This document shows, piece after piece, positions 1-12,900 of a stretch of 64,000 bases of DNA. This stretch comes from Marinobacter gudaonensis. GTDB lineage: Bacteria; Pseudomonadota; Gammaproteobacteria; Pseudomonadales; Oleiphilaceae. A program made the translations under genes and the position numbers. Position 1 is the first letter of the stretch. Every line of letters starts with the position of its first letter. The stretch is taken from assembly GCF_900115175.1 (NCBI RefSeq), contig NZ_FOYV01000001.1:868001-932000 (forward strand). Direction: 5' to 3'. The notes under the pieces are model-generated. The model did not search any database. It worked only from the letters and a program-made list of their open reading frames with translations, and was not told the origin of the DNA.

Positions 1-679
1 TCCTCAGGTGGTAGCTCAGTGCATCGGAAATCTCGTCATCCAGGAATGTCAGCAGGCGGCTGCCCGGGTTGATGAGATCCACTTTCACGCCCAGACCAGC
101 AAAGATCGAGGCGTATTCCGAGCCGATAACCCCGGCGCCGTAGATTACGAGTGTACGCGGCGTGTGCGACAGGTTGAGGATGGTGTCAGAGTTGTAGATC
201 CGGTGGTGGCGAAAATCCACATCGGGCGGCAGGTAAGGCCGGGAGCCGGTGGCAATGATCGCCTGCTTGAAGTGCAGGATTTCCGAGGACTTGCTACCAC
301 GGACTTCAATGCGGTTTTTATCGATGAAGGAAGCCCGGCCGTTGATCAGATCCACCCGGTTGCGGGCGTAGAACTGAGTCCGCAACTTTACCTGTTTACC
401 GATCACCTTCTGGGCATTCTGGAGCACCCTCGGGAAGGAGAACCAACGGGGCTCGCCGATATCCCGGAACATCTGGTTGGTGTTGAAGGTAATGATCTGC
501 TTGACGGAGTGACGCAGCGCCTTTGAGGGGATGGTTCCCCAGTGAGTGCAGTTACCACCAACGGTCGGCTTGTCCTCGATGATCGCGACACGTTTGCCGT
601 GTTTCGTCGCATTCATCGCCGCGCCTTCGCCGGACGGTCCGGCGCCGATAACGACGACGTCGTAATGATGTTCTGCCAT
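1..679 (-). CDS. sthA: Soluble pyridine nucleotide transhydrogenase, N-terminal part (cut by window edge)
   Basis: Cytosolic FAD enzyme that transfers reducing equivalents between NADPH and NAD+. Only about the first 226 codons are present; the remainder lies beyond base 1. The N-terminus carries the FAD-binding motif [10 protein letters not shown], followed by [13 protein letters not shown]. In related disulfide reductases the active site is CxxxxC, but here the second Cys is Thr, which is typical of SthA rather than lipoamide dehydrogenase. A second dinucleotide fold reads [14 protein letters not shown]. The ATG is preceded by AAGGAG about 12 nt upstream. It follows nqrM on the same strand after 63 bp, linking transhydrogenase and the NADH-oxidising Na+ pump. 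Identification is confident; completeness cannot be judged. Confidence 0.93.
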   Translation of the reverse strand, partial: MAEHHYDVVVIGAGPSGEGAAMNATKHGKRVAIIEDKPTVGGNCTHWGTIPSKALRHSVKQIITFNTNQMFRDIGEPRWFSFPRVLQNAQKVIGKQVKLRTQFYARNRVDLINGRASFIDKNRIEVRGSKSSEILHFKQAIIATGSRPYLPPDVDFRHHRIYNSDTILNLSHTPRTLVIYGAGVIGSEYASIFAGLGVKVDLINPGSRLLTFLDDEISDALSYHLR

Positions 680-742
680 GCGCGCAGTGACTCCTTATCT
701 ACGTCGTGGATATGTATTGTGCGTCAACAACACCAGGTCGGC

Positions 743-985
743 TTATTGCCCGTCGGCCTTGGTCGCATCGTAAGCGAGCTCTTCACTGCCCTTCCTGGAA
801 AGGCGCTCGTTTTCCTCTTCGCATTTTTTGGTGTTGCCACCACAGATCTCGCAGGACTGGCTGATGCCGAGTGCACCGATGCCGCCACAGGTGCCACTAA
901 TCGGCTTGCGACCGAACATCACGCCGATCGACATGGCCGCCACCAACAGCACCACAATAAACAGAACCAGAAGAAAGGTACCCAT
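743..985 (-). CDS. nqrM: Na+-NQR maturation protein NqrM
   Basis: Small membrane-anchored protein (80 aa) needed for assembly of the Na+-translocating NADH:quinone reductase; in the family it is thought to deliver iron to the NqrD/NqrE Cys site. One N-terminal transmembrane helix (residues 3-25) is followed by a Cys-rich stretch with CGGIGALG and CEICGGN plus a further Cys. These conserved cysteines define the former DUF539 family. A strong GGGGAGGG ribosome-binding site precedes the ATG. It lies 11 bp downstream of apbE at the 3' end of the nqr locus, so both maturation factors travel with the structural genes. Confidence 0.93.
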   Translation of the reverse strand: MGTFLLVLFIVVLLVAAMSIGVMFGRKPISGTCGGIGALGISQSCEICGGNTKKCEEENERLSRKGSEELAYDATKADGQ

Positions 986-996
986 GTTGCCCTCCC

Positions 997-2046
997 CTAT
1001 TGAGTCACAAAGGACGAAAAGGCCGGCGTCTGATGCGTTTCAAAGCCGTCTTCCGTCCGGACAATAAAATAGGCGGGAATGTTTTCCCGCACCGCCAGTT
1101 CGTTGGCTCTCTCGTATCCCATCACGTTAAAGCCCGTTGCCAGGGCATCAGCGGTCATGCAGTCGTCCGCCAGAACCGTTACCGATGCCAGGTTATGAGT
1201 GATTGGCTCACCCGTCTCAGGGTCAATTGTATGGGAATAACGCCGACCTTCCGATTCGTAATAATTACGATAATCACCCGATGTTGCCATAGCGCGGGAT
1301 TCCAGCGCCACCACACGATTTACCTGCCGCCCCTCAGACACCGGCTGCTCAATCGCCAGCCGCCAGGCGATACCATCAGGCTTGCGGCCGTTCACACGCA
1401 CCTCGCCGCCTATCTCCACCAGATAGGCCTGGATGCCCTCGCCCTCGAGAAACCGAGCCACCACGTCCACGCCGTAGCCCTTGGCAATGGCTGAAAGATC
1501 AACGTATTGGGCTGGCGTCGCCCTGACTGCCGGCGGCTCTGCCCTCAGCTCGAGCTTTTCAAAACCGGTAGCAGCGAGCAACTGGGCCAGCGCCTCTGGC
1601 GAAGGCACCTGTTCTGGCCGCGCCTCGGGCCCAAAACCCCACAGGTTGACCACCGGACCAATGGTCACGTCAAAGGCGCCATTGGTCAGCCTGGAGACAC
1701 CATGGGCGGCCTGAAGCACTTCCAGCAGGCCGCTTGAAACCGGTACCCATTCAGACTGGTCGTCCATCCGATTGAATCGGGAGAGTTCCGAATCGGCGCG
1801 CCAGGTGGACATGGACGCGTCCACCTCCTCCAGAACGGTTTCGATGCCGCTGGCCAGAGTCTCGAGCCTTTCCTGATCGTCCGTCAATACGACATTAATG
1901 TGGTAGGTGGTGCCGAATACAGGGCCGGAGATCTCCCAGACCTGTTCCTCGGGCTGAAACGAACAACCCGCCAGAACAACCAGGGCCAGCGCTGAAAGCG
2001 CGCTGGCCAGGGTCACCCTGGCGGGTCGAATCATGCGGGATGTCAT
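997..2046 (-). CDS. apbE: FAD:protein FMN transferase ApbE
   Basis: Lipoprotein flavin transferase (349 aa) that attaches FMN through a phosphoester bond to threonines in NqrB and NqrC. The N-terminus is a lipoprotein signal with lipobox LAGC at about residues 25-28, so the enzyme should be anchored on the periplasmic side. Family motifs seen are GPVFGTTYHI, LSAIAKGYGVD, EIGGEVRVNG, ATSGDYRNYY and a C-terminal SHTIDPETGEP segment followed by DCMTADALAT, which carries metal and flavin ligands in known ApbE structures. It starts 9 bp after nqrF and ends 11 bp before nqrM. Its expected substrates are in the same operon (nqrB and nqrC both carry SGAT). Confidence 0.95.
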   Translation of the reverse strand: MTSRMIRPARVTLASALSALALVVLAGCSFQPEEQVWEISGPVFGTTYHINVVLTDDQERLETLASGIETVLEEVDASMSTWRADSELSRFNRMDDQSEWVPVSSGLLEVLQAAHGVSRLTNGAFDVTIGPVVNLWGFGPEARPEQVPSPEALAQLLAATGFEKLELRAEPPAVRATPAQYVDLSAIAKGYGVDVVARFLEGEGIQAYLVEIGGEVRVNGRKPDGIAWRLAIEQPVSEGRQVNRVVALESRAMATSGDYRNYYESEGRRYSHTIDPETGEPITHNLASVTVLADDCMTADALATGFNVMGYERANELAVRENIPAYFIVRTEDGFETHQTPAFSSFVTQ

Positions 2047-2055
2047 CAGTCGTGC

Positions 2056-3282
2056 TTAGCCCCCGAAGTCATCCAGCATGATGTTCTCATCTTCGACACC
2101 CAGATCCTTGAGCATCTTGATGACGGATGCGTTCATGATAGGGGGCCCGCACATGTAGAACTCACAGTCCTCAGGTGCCGGATGGTCCTTCAGGTAGTTT
2201 TCGTAAAGCACGTTGTGGATAAAGCCGGTCGGGCCTTCCCAGTTGTCTTCCGGCAGTGCGTCAGACAGGGCCACGTGCCACTCGAAGTTGTCGTTCTCTT
2301 CCTGGAGCATGTCGAAGTCTTCCACGTAGAACATCTCGCGGACGCTTCGTGCCCCGTACCAGAAGCTGATCTTGCGCTTGGAGTTCAAACGCTTGAGCTG
2401 GTCGAAGATGTGAGAGCGCATCGGCGCCATACCGGCACCACCACCGATGAACACCATCTCGGCATCGGTCTTCTTGGCGAAGAACTCACCGAACGGCCCC
2501 ATCACGGTCACCTTGTCACCTGGCTTCAGATTGAACACATAGCTGGACATGATGCCCGGCGGATGGTCGGTACCTGGAGGCGGTGTAGCAATACGGATGT
2601 TGAACTTGAGCACGCCCTTCTCTTCCGGGTAGTTCGCCATAGAGTAAGCCCGGATGGTCTCTTCCTTGTTGACGGCCTTGTAGCGCCAGATGTTGTGCTT
2701 GTCCCAGTCCTCGTGGAATTCTTCCTCGATATCGAAGTCCTTGAAATCGATCTCGTAGGGAGGACACTCCAGCTGGACGTAACCGCCGGCGCGGAAGTCG
2801 ACTTCCTCACCTTCAGGCAGCTTCAGTACCAGTTCCTTGATGAAAGTGGCAACGTTGTGGTTGGAGATAACCTCGCACTCCCACTTCTTCACACCGAAGA
2901 ATTCCTCCGGCACTTCCACCTTCATGTCCTGCTTCACCGGAACTTGGCAAGACAAACGCCAGCCTTCCTTTTCCTCACGGTTGGTGAAGTGGGTCTTTTC
3001 CGTGGGCAGCATGGCGCCGCCACCTTCCAGAACCTTGCACTTGCACTGGGCGCAGGTACCGCCGCCGCCACAGGCGGAGGACAGGAAAATACCGTTGTTG
3101 GCCAGCGTACCGAGCAGCTTGCCGCCGGCTTCGGTCTTGACCGTGTGCTCAGGGTCGTCGTTGATCTCGATAGTCACATCACCGGTGCTTACCAGCCTGG
3201 ACCGGGCCGCAAGAATCACTGCGACCAGGGCCAGTACGATAACGGTGAACATGACCACGCCAAGAATGATTTCTGTATTCAT
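2056..3282 (-). CDS. nqrF: Na+-translocating NADH:quinone reductase subunit F
   Basis: NADH-oxidising entry subunit (408 aa, usual length) of Na+-NQR. In order: an N-terminal transmembrane helix (about 5-25); a 2Fe-2S ferredoxin domain with [12 protein letters not shown] and a distal LSCQ cysteine (about 70-112); an FAD domain with RAYSMANYP; and an NADH-binding domain with [12 protein letters not shown] and a C-terminal YMCGPPIMN motif. It oxidises cytosolic NADH and passes electrons through FAD and 2Fe-2S to the membrane subunits. It is sixth in the order nqrA-B-C-D-E-F, with 37 bp to nqrE and 9 bp to apbE. Confidence 0.98.
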   Translation of the reverse strand: MNTEIILGVVMFTVIVLALVAVILAARSRLVSTGDVTIEINDDPEHTVKTEAGGKLLGTLANNGIFLSSACGGGGTCAQCKCKVLEGGGAMLPTEKTHFTNREEKEGWRLSCQVPVKQDMKVEVPEEFFGVKKWECEVISNHNVATFIKELVLKLPEGEEVDFRAGGYVQLECPPYEIDFKDFDIEEEFHEDWDKHNIWRYKAVNKEETIRAYSMANYPEEKGVLKFNIRIATPPPGTDHPPGIMSSYVFNLKPGDKVTVMGPFGEFFAKKTDAEMVFIGGGAGMAPMRSHIFDQLKRLNSKRKISFWYGARSVREMFYVEDFDMLQEENDNFEWHVALSDALPEDNWEGPTGFIHNVLYENYLKDHPAPEDCEFYMCGPPIMNASVIKMLKDLGVEDENIMLDDFGG

Positions 3283-3319
3283 GGTCTCGCCTTTTCGTTA
3301 AACCGAATCACCGGGTGAA

Positions 3320-3927
<608 letters not shown>

Positions 3928-3928
<1 letters not shown>

Positions 3929-4593
3929 CAGAAGGCCTCCTTGGCGACGTGACGAGACATCTTGTAATCCGGCTCTTCAACCTGCTCCGGTTTCCAGGTA
4001 CGCAGGCCCCAGATTGCCAGACCAATAATGAAGAACGCGCTCGGCGGAAGCAGCAACAGGCCGTTCGGAATGTACCATCCGCCCTCGTTGACGACGGGCA
4101 TGATAGACACGCCGAACAGCGAGCCGGCGCCCAGCAGTTCACGGAAGAACGCCACGAAGATCAGCAGTACGGAATAGCCAAGGCCGTTGCCGATGCCGTC
4201 GAGGAAGCTGAGCCACGGGCCATTTTTCATGGCGAAGCCTTCCGCCCGGCCCATCACGATGCAGTTGGTAATGATCAGACCGACAAACACCGAGAGCTGC
4301 TTGGATATTTCATAGGCGTAGGCCTTGAGCACCTGATCCACCACGATAACCAGGGAGGCAATGATGGTCATCTGCACGATGATCCGGATGCTGCCAGGAA
4401 TCTGGGTCCGCACCAGCGAAACCGCCAGGTTGGAGAACGCCGTTACCGCGGTTACCGCAGCACACATAACCAGGGTCACGTTCATGCTGGTGGTCACCGC
4501 CAGCGCAGAACAGATACCCAGGATCTGCAGGGCAATCGGGTTGTTGCTGAAGATTGGTTCGAAGAGAACCTGTTTGGCGGATGCATCTGCCAT
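3928..4593 (-). CDS. nqrD: Na+-translocating NADH:quinone reductase subunit D
   Basis: Integral membrane subunit (221 aa), partner of NqrE. The hydrophobic helices, the Cys-containing segments [11 protein letters not shown] and [13 protein letters not shown], and the closing cytoplasmic tail identify NqrD. Residues around these cysteines contribute to the intramembrane iron centre in the known structure. Only 2 bp separate it from nqrC upstream and it touches nqrE downstream. Its function is obligate to the complex. Confidence 0.97.
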
Positions 4594-4595
4594 GA

Positions 4596-5399
4596 TCAGA
4601 CCTCCCCTTCACGAAGTTTTTTCAGGAAAGGCGCGTATCCGCGGTCGCCCATCCAGTAATTGACAAGCTGCTGCACACCACGACTGGTCAGGGTAGCACC
4701 GGAAAGCGCATCAACCTTGTGCTCCTTTTCCGGCGTGTTGGCACTGACACCACCTTTCACCAGCTGGATCTGCGGCTCGGTCTTGTCCTCGTTGTAGAGT
4801 TCCTTGCCGGTCCATTGCTGCTTCCAGCGAGGGTTGTCGACTTCACCGCCCAGTCCCGGTGTTTCAGCGTGGGCATAAAAGCCGAGGCCCTCAATGGTGT
4901 TCAGATCGCCTTCAAGCGAGATGAACCCGTACAGCGTTGACCAGAGGCCATAACCGTGAATCGGCAGAACCACTCGGGTGATCTCGCCGTTCTCGCTCAT
5001 GGTGTAAACCTTGGCTACGTTGGGCCGGCGCTTGATGCCCGCCTTGTCTTCCGAGGAAGGAATGTTGACCGACATGGCCGGATCAGACGCCGCCTTGTAC
5101 ATGTCGTACTTCATCGGGTCCTGCACGCCCACGGCGGACGGCTCGACGAACTCACCGCTGTCGAGGTCCACCAGCCGGACGTCGAACTGAGCGAACTGCT
5201 GTTCGATTTCATCGGCACTGGAGCCGGGCTCCAGCATGCCTGCGGCCGACAGGATGTTAGTCTTGATATCGAGATTCTGGTTCTTGATCTGCGCCGGGCG
5301 CAGCATCACGGCCGCGGTGGAAACCACAACCGAGAAGGCAATGCTCAGAACCAGCGCAACGATCAGTGTGCGGGAGACGGTTTCTTTAGCTTTAGCCAC
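4596..5399 (-). CDS. nqrC: Na+-translocating NADH:quinone reductase subunit C
   Basis: Periplasm-facing flavoprotein subunit with one N-terminal membrane helix (about 10-33). The motif SGATLTS near residue 236 carries the threonine that ApbE flavinylates with FMN. I place the start at a GTG at 5399 (267 aa), because GGAGG lies 7 nt before it; a TTG two codons upstream would sit directly on that site. The start overlaps the end of nqrB by 8 bp, suggesting coupled translation. The downstream gene nqrD follows after 2 bp. Confidence 0.95.
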   Translation of the reverse strand: MAKAKETVSRTLIVALVLSIAFSVVVSTAAVMLRPAQIKNQNLDIKTNILSAAGMLEPGSSADEIEQQFAQFDVRLVDLDSGEFVEPSAVGVQDPMKYDMYKAASDPAMSVNIPSSEDKAGIKRRPNVAKVYTMSENGEITRVVLPIHGYGLWSTLYGFISLEGDLNTIEGLGFYAHAETPGLGGEVDNPRWKQQWTGKELYNEDKTEPQIQLVKGGVSANTPEKEHKVDALSGATLTSRGVQQLVNYWMGDRGYAPFLKKLREGEV

Positions 5400-6600
5400 G
5401 AGCAAGCCTCCGTTTGATGTTGGCCTGAACCACGTAGTGGTCCATCAGCGGCGCAAACAGGTTAGCGAACAGGATCGCCAGCATGATGCCTTCCGGGAAG
5501 GCCGGGTTGATCACGCGGATCAGCACGGTCATCACGCCTACGAGGATGCCGAAGCACCAGCGACCGGTGTTGGTCATGGCCGCTGAGACAGGATCCGTTG
5601 CCATGAACATCATGCCGAAGGCGAAGCCTCCCATCACGAGATGCCAGTGGGCCGGCACACCGAAGAACGGGTTGGTGTCAGAGCCAACCAGGTTCAGCAG
5701 CAGCGACATGCCAATCATGCCGATCAACACACCACCCACGATCCGGTAGCTGGCGATCTTCATGACCAGCAGGATCAGGCCTCCGATGAGAATGGCCAGG
5801 GTGGAGGTTTCACCCATGGAACCCTGAATGGTGCCGATGAAGGCGTTCATCCAGCCAATCTGGCTCTCGAGCGCCTCCAGTCCGCCAGACGCCGCCCAGC
5901 TCAGGGCAGTTGCGCCGCTGAAGCCATCGACGGCGGTCCACACGGTGTCACCGGAAATCTGGGCCGGATAGGCAAAGTACAGGAACGCGCGACCGGTCAG
6001 CGCCGGGTTCAGGAAGTTCTTGCCGGTACCGCCAAACACTTCCTTGCCGATCACCACGCCGAAGGTAATACCAAGGGCCACCTGCCACAGCGGGATGGTG
6101 GGCGGGCAGATCAGCGCGAACAGCACGGAGGTTACAAAGAAGCCTTCGTTCACTTCGTGACGACGGACGGTGGCAAACAGGACTTCCCAGAAGCCACCCA
6201 CCACGAACGTCACGAAGTAGATGGGCACAAAGTACGCCATGCCGTAGACGAAGTTATCCCACACGCCGGCACCGGCACCGGTTACCGCCAGCGCCTGGAT
6301 AAAGGCCGTGCGCAAACCGCCATCGGCCACCATGGCATCCGGATTGGCGGCAAGGAAGCTGTTGGCCTGGAAACCAATGTTCCACATACCGAAGAACATG
6401 GCGGGGAAGGTGCACAGCCACACGGTAATCATGATGCGCTTGAGATCAACGCCATCACGCACATGAGCCGTGGTCGAGGTCACCTTTCCCGGAGTATAGA
6501 AAATGGTGTCCACGGCTTCGTAGAGCGCGTACCAGCGCTCATACTTGCCGCCCTTCTCAAAATGATGCTCGATTCCATCGAGAAACTGTCTGATAGCCAT
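5392..6600 (-). CDS. nqrB: Na+-translocating NADH:quinone reductase subunit B
   Basis: Large membrane subunit (402 aa) that carries covalent FMN and riboflavin and forms much of the Na+ path and quinone site. The flavinylation motif DGFSGATAL places the modified threonine at residue 231. Conserved loops include [29 protein letters not shown] and [15 protein letters not shown]. About ten hydrophobic helices are visible. It starts 4 bp after nqrA and overlaps nqrC by 8 bp. Confidence 0.97.
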   Translation of the reverse strand: MAIRQFLDGIEHHFEKGGKYERWYALYEAVDTIFYTPGKVTSTTAHVRDGVDLKRIMITVWLCTFPAMFFGMWNIGFQANSFLAANPDAMVADGGLRTAFIQALAVTGAGAGVWDNFVYGMAYFVPIYFVTFVVGGFWEVLFATVRRHEVNEGFFVTSVLFALICPPTIPLWQVALGITFGVVIGKEVFGGTGKNFLNPALTGRAFLYFAYPAQISGDTVWTAVDGFSGATALSWAASGGLEALESQIGWMNAFIGTIQGSMGETSTLAILIGGLILLVMKIASYRIVGGVLIGMIGMSLLLNLVGSDTNPFFGVPAHWHLVMGGFAFGMMFMATDPVSAAMTNTGRWCFGILVGVMTVLIRVINPAFPEGIMLAILFANLFAPLMDHYVVQANIKRRLARG

Positions 6601-6604
6601 CGTA

Positions 6605-7978
<1,374 letters not shown>

Positions 7979-8062
7979 TTAATGGATTCGTAACGCCCGA
8001 CCACTGCGGCCCAGGAAGTGAATGAGAAACGGAGTGCCAGACGTACCCAAAATCGCGCCAAT

Positions 8063-8091
8063 TATAAGGATTAAGGAATTCTATTTCCACC
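8063..8091 (-). promoter_or_regulatory. Candidate sigma-70 promoter of the nqr operon
   Basis: On the minus strand TGGAAA (8091-8086) is followed after 17 nt by a perfect TATAAT (8068-8063). The spacing is ideal and the -35 matches 4 of 6 positions. Transcription would start near 8056, leaving a leader of about 105 nt before nqrA. It lies between the gap terminator and nqrA, where an operon promoter is needed. Confidence 0.65.
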
Positions 8092-8153
8092 AGAAACCGG
8101 AATGGGTTTGTACCGCTTCGTAAACCGCTCAATTCACACTCTGACACAAAAGA

Positions 8154-8185
8154 AAAACCCCGACAGCTCTCGCTGCCGGGGTTTT
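8154..8185 (-). terminator. Rho-independent terminator of gap
   Basis: Minus-strand RNA would form a 14-bp stem AAAACCCCGGCAGC / GCTGTCGGGGTTTT with a 4-nt loop (one G-U pair), followed by a U-rich tail (TTTTTCTTTT). It lies 37 bp after the gap stop codon and before the nqr promoter, so it separates the two transcription units. Confidence 0.87.
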
Positions 8186-8221
8186 CAGGGCCCGCATGCT
8201 CAACGGGAGACCAGGCGCAAA

Positions 8222-9691
8222 TCAGTCCCGTGCGCGCTTGGGAAAGATCGGATAAGTAACGCCGGCCATCTGGTTGACCACGCGAACCACCTGGGCGCTG
8301 TAGCCGAACTCGTTGTCGTACCATACATACAGGATCAGGCGCTTGCCGCCGGCAATGGTTGCCTGCGCATCCACCACACCCGCATGACGGGAGCCAACAA
8401 AATCCGTGGACACTACCTCCGGTGAATTCACGAAATCGATCTGCTTCTGCAACTCAGAGTGCAGAGCCATATCCCTCAGGTAGTCGTTCACCCCGGCAAC
8501 ATCCACCTCTTTCTTGAGGTTCAGGTTCAGGATAGCCATGGACACATTAGGTGTCGGCACCCGGATGGCGTTACCGGTCAGCTTGCCTTTCAGGGCCGGC
8601 AGGGCCTTGGCCACGGCCTTGGCCGCGCCTGTCTCGGTAATGACCATGTTCAGAGGTGCGCTGCGGCCGCGGCGACTGCCCTTGTGGTAGTTGTCGATCA
8701 GGTTCTGGTCGTTGGTATAGGAGTGCACGGTCTCCACGTGACCGTCTTCAATCCCGTACTCGTCATCAATCGCCTTCAGCACCGGGGTGATGGCATTGGT
8801 GGTACAGGAAGCAGCCGAGAGAATCTTGTCCTCGTCGGTGATCCAGTCGTTGTTGATGCCATAGACGATGTTCTTGATATCGCCCTTGCCCGGGGCGGTC
8901 AGGATAACCCGGCTTACGCCCTTCGACTTGAGGTGCAGACCAAGGCCGGCTTCGTCACGCCATTTGCCGGTGTTGTCCACCACAATCGCATTATTGATGC
9001 CGTACTGGGTGTAATCCACTTTGTCCGGGCCGTCGGAATAAATCACCTTGATGTAGTTGCCGTTGGCAATCAGGGCGGATTCCTTCTCATCCACGGTGAT
9101 GGTGCCGTCGAACGGGCCGTGAACGGAGTCGCGGCGCAGCAGGCTGGCGCGTTTCTCAAGATCGTTGTCGGCACCGCCGTTACGAACCACGATCGCGCGC
9201 AGACGCAGGTTGTTGCCGCCGCCGGCCTTCTCGATCAGGATACGGGCGAGCAAACGACCGATTCGGCCGAAACCATACAACACAACGTCTTTGGTGTCCT
9301 TGCTGGCGTCTTCCTCGGATTGCGCCGGATACTGCCCCACAATCGGCCCGATTTCGCGCTTGAGAAACTCGGTCAGATCGCCACCCTCGGCCTTGAACTT
9401 GACGGCGAGCTTGCCGATGTCGACGTGGGCACGACCCAGCTCCAGCTTGTCCATGGCCTGCAGAATGGGCAGCGTGTCGTGAACCGACAGCTCGCTGTCC
9501 TCAACCTGACGCACAAAGCGGTGAGCTCGGATGATATCGATCACCGACTGGTTGATGATGGCGCGGCCATACACAGACGTAACCACGTTGTTCTTGCGGT
9601 AGAGACGGCCGATCAGCGGAATCATGGCTTCCGCAGTGGATTCTCTTTCCGTCCAGTTGGACAGGTGCTGATTGATCTGTTCGTGACTCAC
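8222..9691 (-). CDS. gap: Long-form glyceraldehyde-3-phosphate dehydrogenase
   Basis: Converts glyceraldehyde-3-phosphate, phosphate and NAD(P)+ to 1,3-bisphosphoglycerate (or the reverse). The catalytic core begins near residue 135 with GFGRIGR (140-146), has the nucleophile in SAASCTTNAI (Cys296) and the base in HSYTNDQN (His323). It is 489 aa where ordinary GapA is about 335; the extra N-terminal part of about 130 residues is helical-looking and has no motif I recognise. The TETGAAKAV and RRGRSAPLN variants set it apart from glycolytic GapA and resemble the Pseudomonas enzyme encoded beside mfd. The start codon is GTG, preceded by AGAGG. Confidence 0.93.
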   Translation of the reverse strand: MSHEQINQHLSNWTERESTAEAMIPLIGRLYRKNNVVTSVYGRAIINQSVIDIIRAHRFVRQVEDSELSVHDTLPILQAMDKLELGRAHVDIGKLAVKFKAEGGDLTEFLKREIGPIVGQYPAQSEEDASKDTKDVVLYGFGRIGRLLARILIEKAGGGNNLRLRAIVVRNGGADNDLEKRASLLRRDSVHGPFDGTITVDEKESALIANGNYIKVIYSDGPDKVDYTQYGINNAIVVDNTGKWRDEAGLGLHLKSKGVSRVILTAPGKGDIKNIVYGINNDWITDEDKILSAASCTTNAITPVLKAIDDEYGIEDGHVETVHSYTNDQNLIDNYHKGSRRGRSAPLNMVITETGAAKAVAKALPALKGKLTGNAIRVPTPNVSMAILNLNLKKEVDVAGVNDYLRDMALHSELQKQIDFVNSPEVVSTDFVGSRHAGVVDAQATIAGGKRLILYVWYDNEFGYSAQVVRVVNQMAGVTYPIFPKRARD

Positions 9692-9732
9692 GCTTGGACC
9701 TCTGCAGTTGGCACTTGGAAAATTGGGCGCAC

Positions 9733-9761
9733 ATTATCCAACTTAATCCCGCCGACCGCAA
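9733..9761 (-). promoter_or_regulatory. Candidate promoter of gap
   Basis: On the minus strand TTGCGG (9761-9756), 17 nt, GATAAT (9738-9733). The -10 matches 5 of 6 and the -35 only 3 of 6. It sits 41 bp before the gap start codon in the divergent gap/mfd gap. Confidence 0.4.
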
Positions 9762-9832
9762 ATACAGCCGGGACCCGTCTTCGTATCTTTGCGCCCAGCA
9801 GTCGCCCCCATGCCGGTAGGCCGGCGGCTGCC

Positions 9833-9861
9833 ATGACAGCACCACCAGCGGGCGTTAGAAT
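9833..9861 (+). promoter_or_regulatory. Candidate sigma-70 promoter of mfd
   Basis: ATGACA (9833-9838), 17-nt spacer, TAGAAT (9856-9861): 5 of 6 at both boxes with ideal spacing, 50 bp before the mfd start. The divergent arrangement with gap makes a promoter here necessary. Confidence 0.65.
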
Positions 9862-9911
9862 ACGCGCCTCGTCATCACCCGGACATCCACCGCAGGAGAA
9901 CCAGACTGCCC

Positions 9912-12900
9912 ATGAGCCAAGGTGCTACCAACCAACCCGCGCCCAGCCCCATGATTGCCCCGGAGTTTCCCGCGAAACCGGGCGATCACCGCACCTGGGG
10001 CCAATTGCATGGCAGCAGCGACGCCCTGGCTATCTGCGAGAGCGCCCGGACGCACCGTGGGCTGACCCTGGTCATCACCCGAAGCACCGATGAAGCCATT
10101 CGTCTGGAGCAGGCCATGCGTTTCTTCCTGGGGCTACCCGCAGAAGAGGACGGTCCGGCAGTCACAGAGGATGGCCTGGAGCTGCTGTCGCTCCCCGACT
10201 GGGAAACGCTGCCCTACGATCTGTTTTCACCGCACCAGGACATCACGTCCCGGCGAATCCGAACCTTGCACAGACTTCCCTCTACCCGGCAGGGCGTGCT
10301 CGTGGTGCCGGCCCGGACGCTGATGCACAGGCTGCCGCCGGTGAACTACCTGCAGGGCAACACGCTGCTGCTGGAAGTGGGGCAGTCTCTGGACATAGAC
10401 ACCTGGCGCCAGCAACTGGAAGCGGCAGGGTACCGCCATGCAGAGAACGTCTACGAGCACGGCGAATACGCCGTGCGCGGCGCGATTCTGGACATCTTTC
10501 CCATGGGCGCCAGCCAGCCCTACCGGATTGATCTGTTCGATGATGAAATAGAAACGCTGCGCACCTTTGATCCTGAGACCCAGCGGTCCATTGACCGGAT
10601 AGATCGCATTGAACTCCTGCCGGCGTTCGAGTTTCCCTGGCACAAGGAAGCCCGCTCGGGGTTTCGCAGCCGATGGTTTGAGCAATTTCCCAATGCCGAC
10701 CGCGATGTCCCGATCTATCAGGACGTGACCCATGGCATCACGCCCCCAGGTATCGAGTATTATCTGCCGTTGTTCTTCGACGAGACCGCAACCCTGTTCG
10801 ATTACCTTCCGGGCAGCACCCACGTGTTCACGGCGGCGGGCCTGAATGAGGCCGTCAGCCATTTCGACAGCGAAACCCGCAACCGTTACGAGGACCGCCG
10901 CCACGACCGTCTGCGGCCCATCCTGCCGCCAACCCAGCTGTTCTTGCAGCAGGACGAACTGTTCGGACAGCTCAAGCGTTTTGCCAGGGTTACGCTGTCT
11001 TCAGACACAGCAGAATCCGCGGGTTCCTTCAACTGCTCCACCGCCGCCCTGCCCGATGTGGCCATGGATGGTCGGGCCGCCGATCCCTCCGCTCGCCTCA
11101 AGCGCTTCCTGAGCGATTTCAACGGTCGGGTACTGCTGTGCGCCGAGTCCTCTGGACGGCGCGAAGCGTTCCTTGAAAACCTGGGGGCCCAGGGGCTTGA
11201 GCTGGCCACGGTGTCCGGCTGGCAGGATTTTCTGGCGTCCCCTAACTGTGTCCTGGCAATCAGCATTGCCCCCATGGAGCAGGGCCTGACATTGCCGGAG
11301 CATTCCATTGCCCTGATTACCGAGACAGCCCTGTTCGGTGAGCGGGTTCTGCAAAGACGCCGTCGGGAGAAACCGACCGAAGTCGACGACGCCGGTTTCC
11401 GAGACCTGTCCGAGCTGCGCATCGGCGCCCCGGTGGTGCACATTGACCACGGCGTGGGCCGATACCTGGGCCTCGAAACCATTACTGTGGAGGGCGAGTC
11501 CAGCGAATTCCTGATGCTGGAATACGCCGGCGGCTCCAAGCTGTACGTGCCAGTGTCCAGCCTTCACCTGATCTCCCGCTATGCCGGCACCGACACCGAG
11601 CATGCGCCCCTGCACAAACTGGGCACCGACCGCTGGACTGCCGCCAAACAGAAAGCCCTGGAAAAAATCCGCGACACCGCCGCAGAATTGCTGGATGTCT
11701 ATGCCCGCCGGGAAGCCCGCAAGGGGTTCAGTTTTGAGGACCCAAAAGAGGCCTACCGGGCATTCGCCGCCGGTTTTCCGTTCGAGGAAACGCCGGACCA
11801 GCAGGTGGCCATCGAGTCAGTGATTGAGGACATGACCAGCGAACGACCGATGGATCGGCTGGTCTGTGGCGACGTCGGTTTCGGCAAGACCGAAGTGGCC
11901 ATGCGCGCCGCGTTCATGGCGACCTGGTCCGGCAAACAGGTGGCGGTGCTTGTACCCACCACCCTGCTCGCCCAACAGCACTACGAATCCTTCCGGGATC
12001 GATTCTCGGACACCCCGGTGCAGGTAGAACTGCTCAGCCGCTTCCGGACAGCCGGCCAGACCAGTAAGGCAATGGAAGCCGTGGAAAATGGCAAGGCGGA
12101 TATTGTCATCGGCACCCACAAGTTGCTCCAGGGCGACATCCTTTTCAAGAATCTCGGACTGGTGATCATCGACGAGGAGCATCGGTTTGGCGTGCAGCAG
12201 AAAGAAAAGCTGAAAGCGCTCCGGGCAGAAGTGGACATGCTGACCCTCACAGCCACACCGATACCCCGTACTCTGAACATGGCCATGGGCCACTTGCGCG
12301 ACCTGTCAATCATCGCCACGCCACCGGCCCGGCGCCTGTCAGTAAAGACCTTTGTGCGTCAACGGGACGACGCCATGGTTAAGGAAGCGATCCTTCGGGA
12401 GATTCTGCGTGGCGGCCAGGTGTACTTCCTTCACAACGACGTGGCCACCATCGAGAAGACCGCACAGGACCTGCGCGCGCTCATTCCCGAGGCCCGCGTT
12501 GGTGTCGCCCACGGCCAGATGCGCGAGCGCGAGCTTGAGCAGATCATGTCGGACTTCTACCACAAGCGGTTCAACGTGCTTGTTTGCACCACCATCGTCG
12601 AAACCGGCATCGACATTCCAAGCGCCAACACCATTATCATCGAACGGGCGGACAAATTTGGCCTGGCCCAGCTGCACCAGCTTCGGGGTCGCGTGGGACG
12701 GTCCCACCATCAGGCCTACGCCTACCTGCTGACACCGCCGCCCAAGGCCATCACCGCAGACGCGAAAAAGCGCCTGGACGCCATCTCCGAGGCCCAGGAC
12801 CTCGGGGCCGGGTTCATGCTCGCCACCCACGACCTGGAGATACGTGGCGCCGGCGAGCTGCTGGGCGAGGAGCAGAGCGGCCAGATCGAGAGCATTGGCT

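Noticed and set aside
2182..3318. Long plus-strand reading frame opposite nqrF
   Set aside because: It mirrors a GC-rich gene with clear cofactor motifs on the minus strand; its own translation is rich in His, Val and Arg without any domain, and it lacks a ribosome-binding site.
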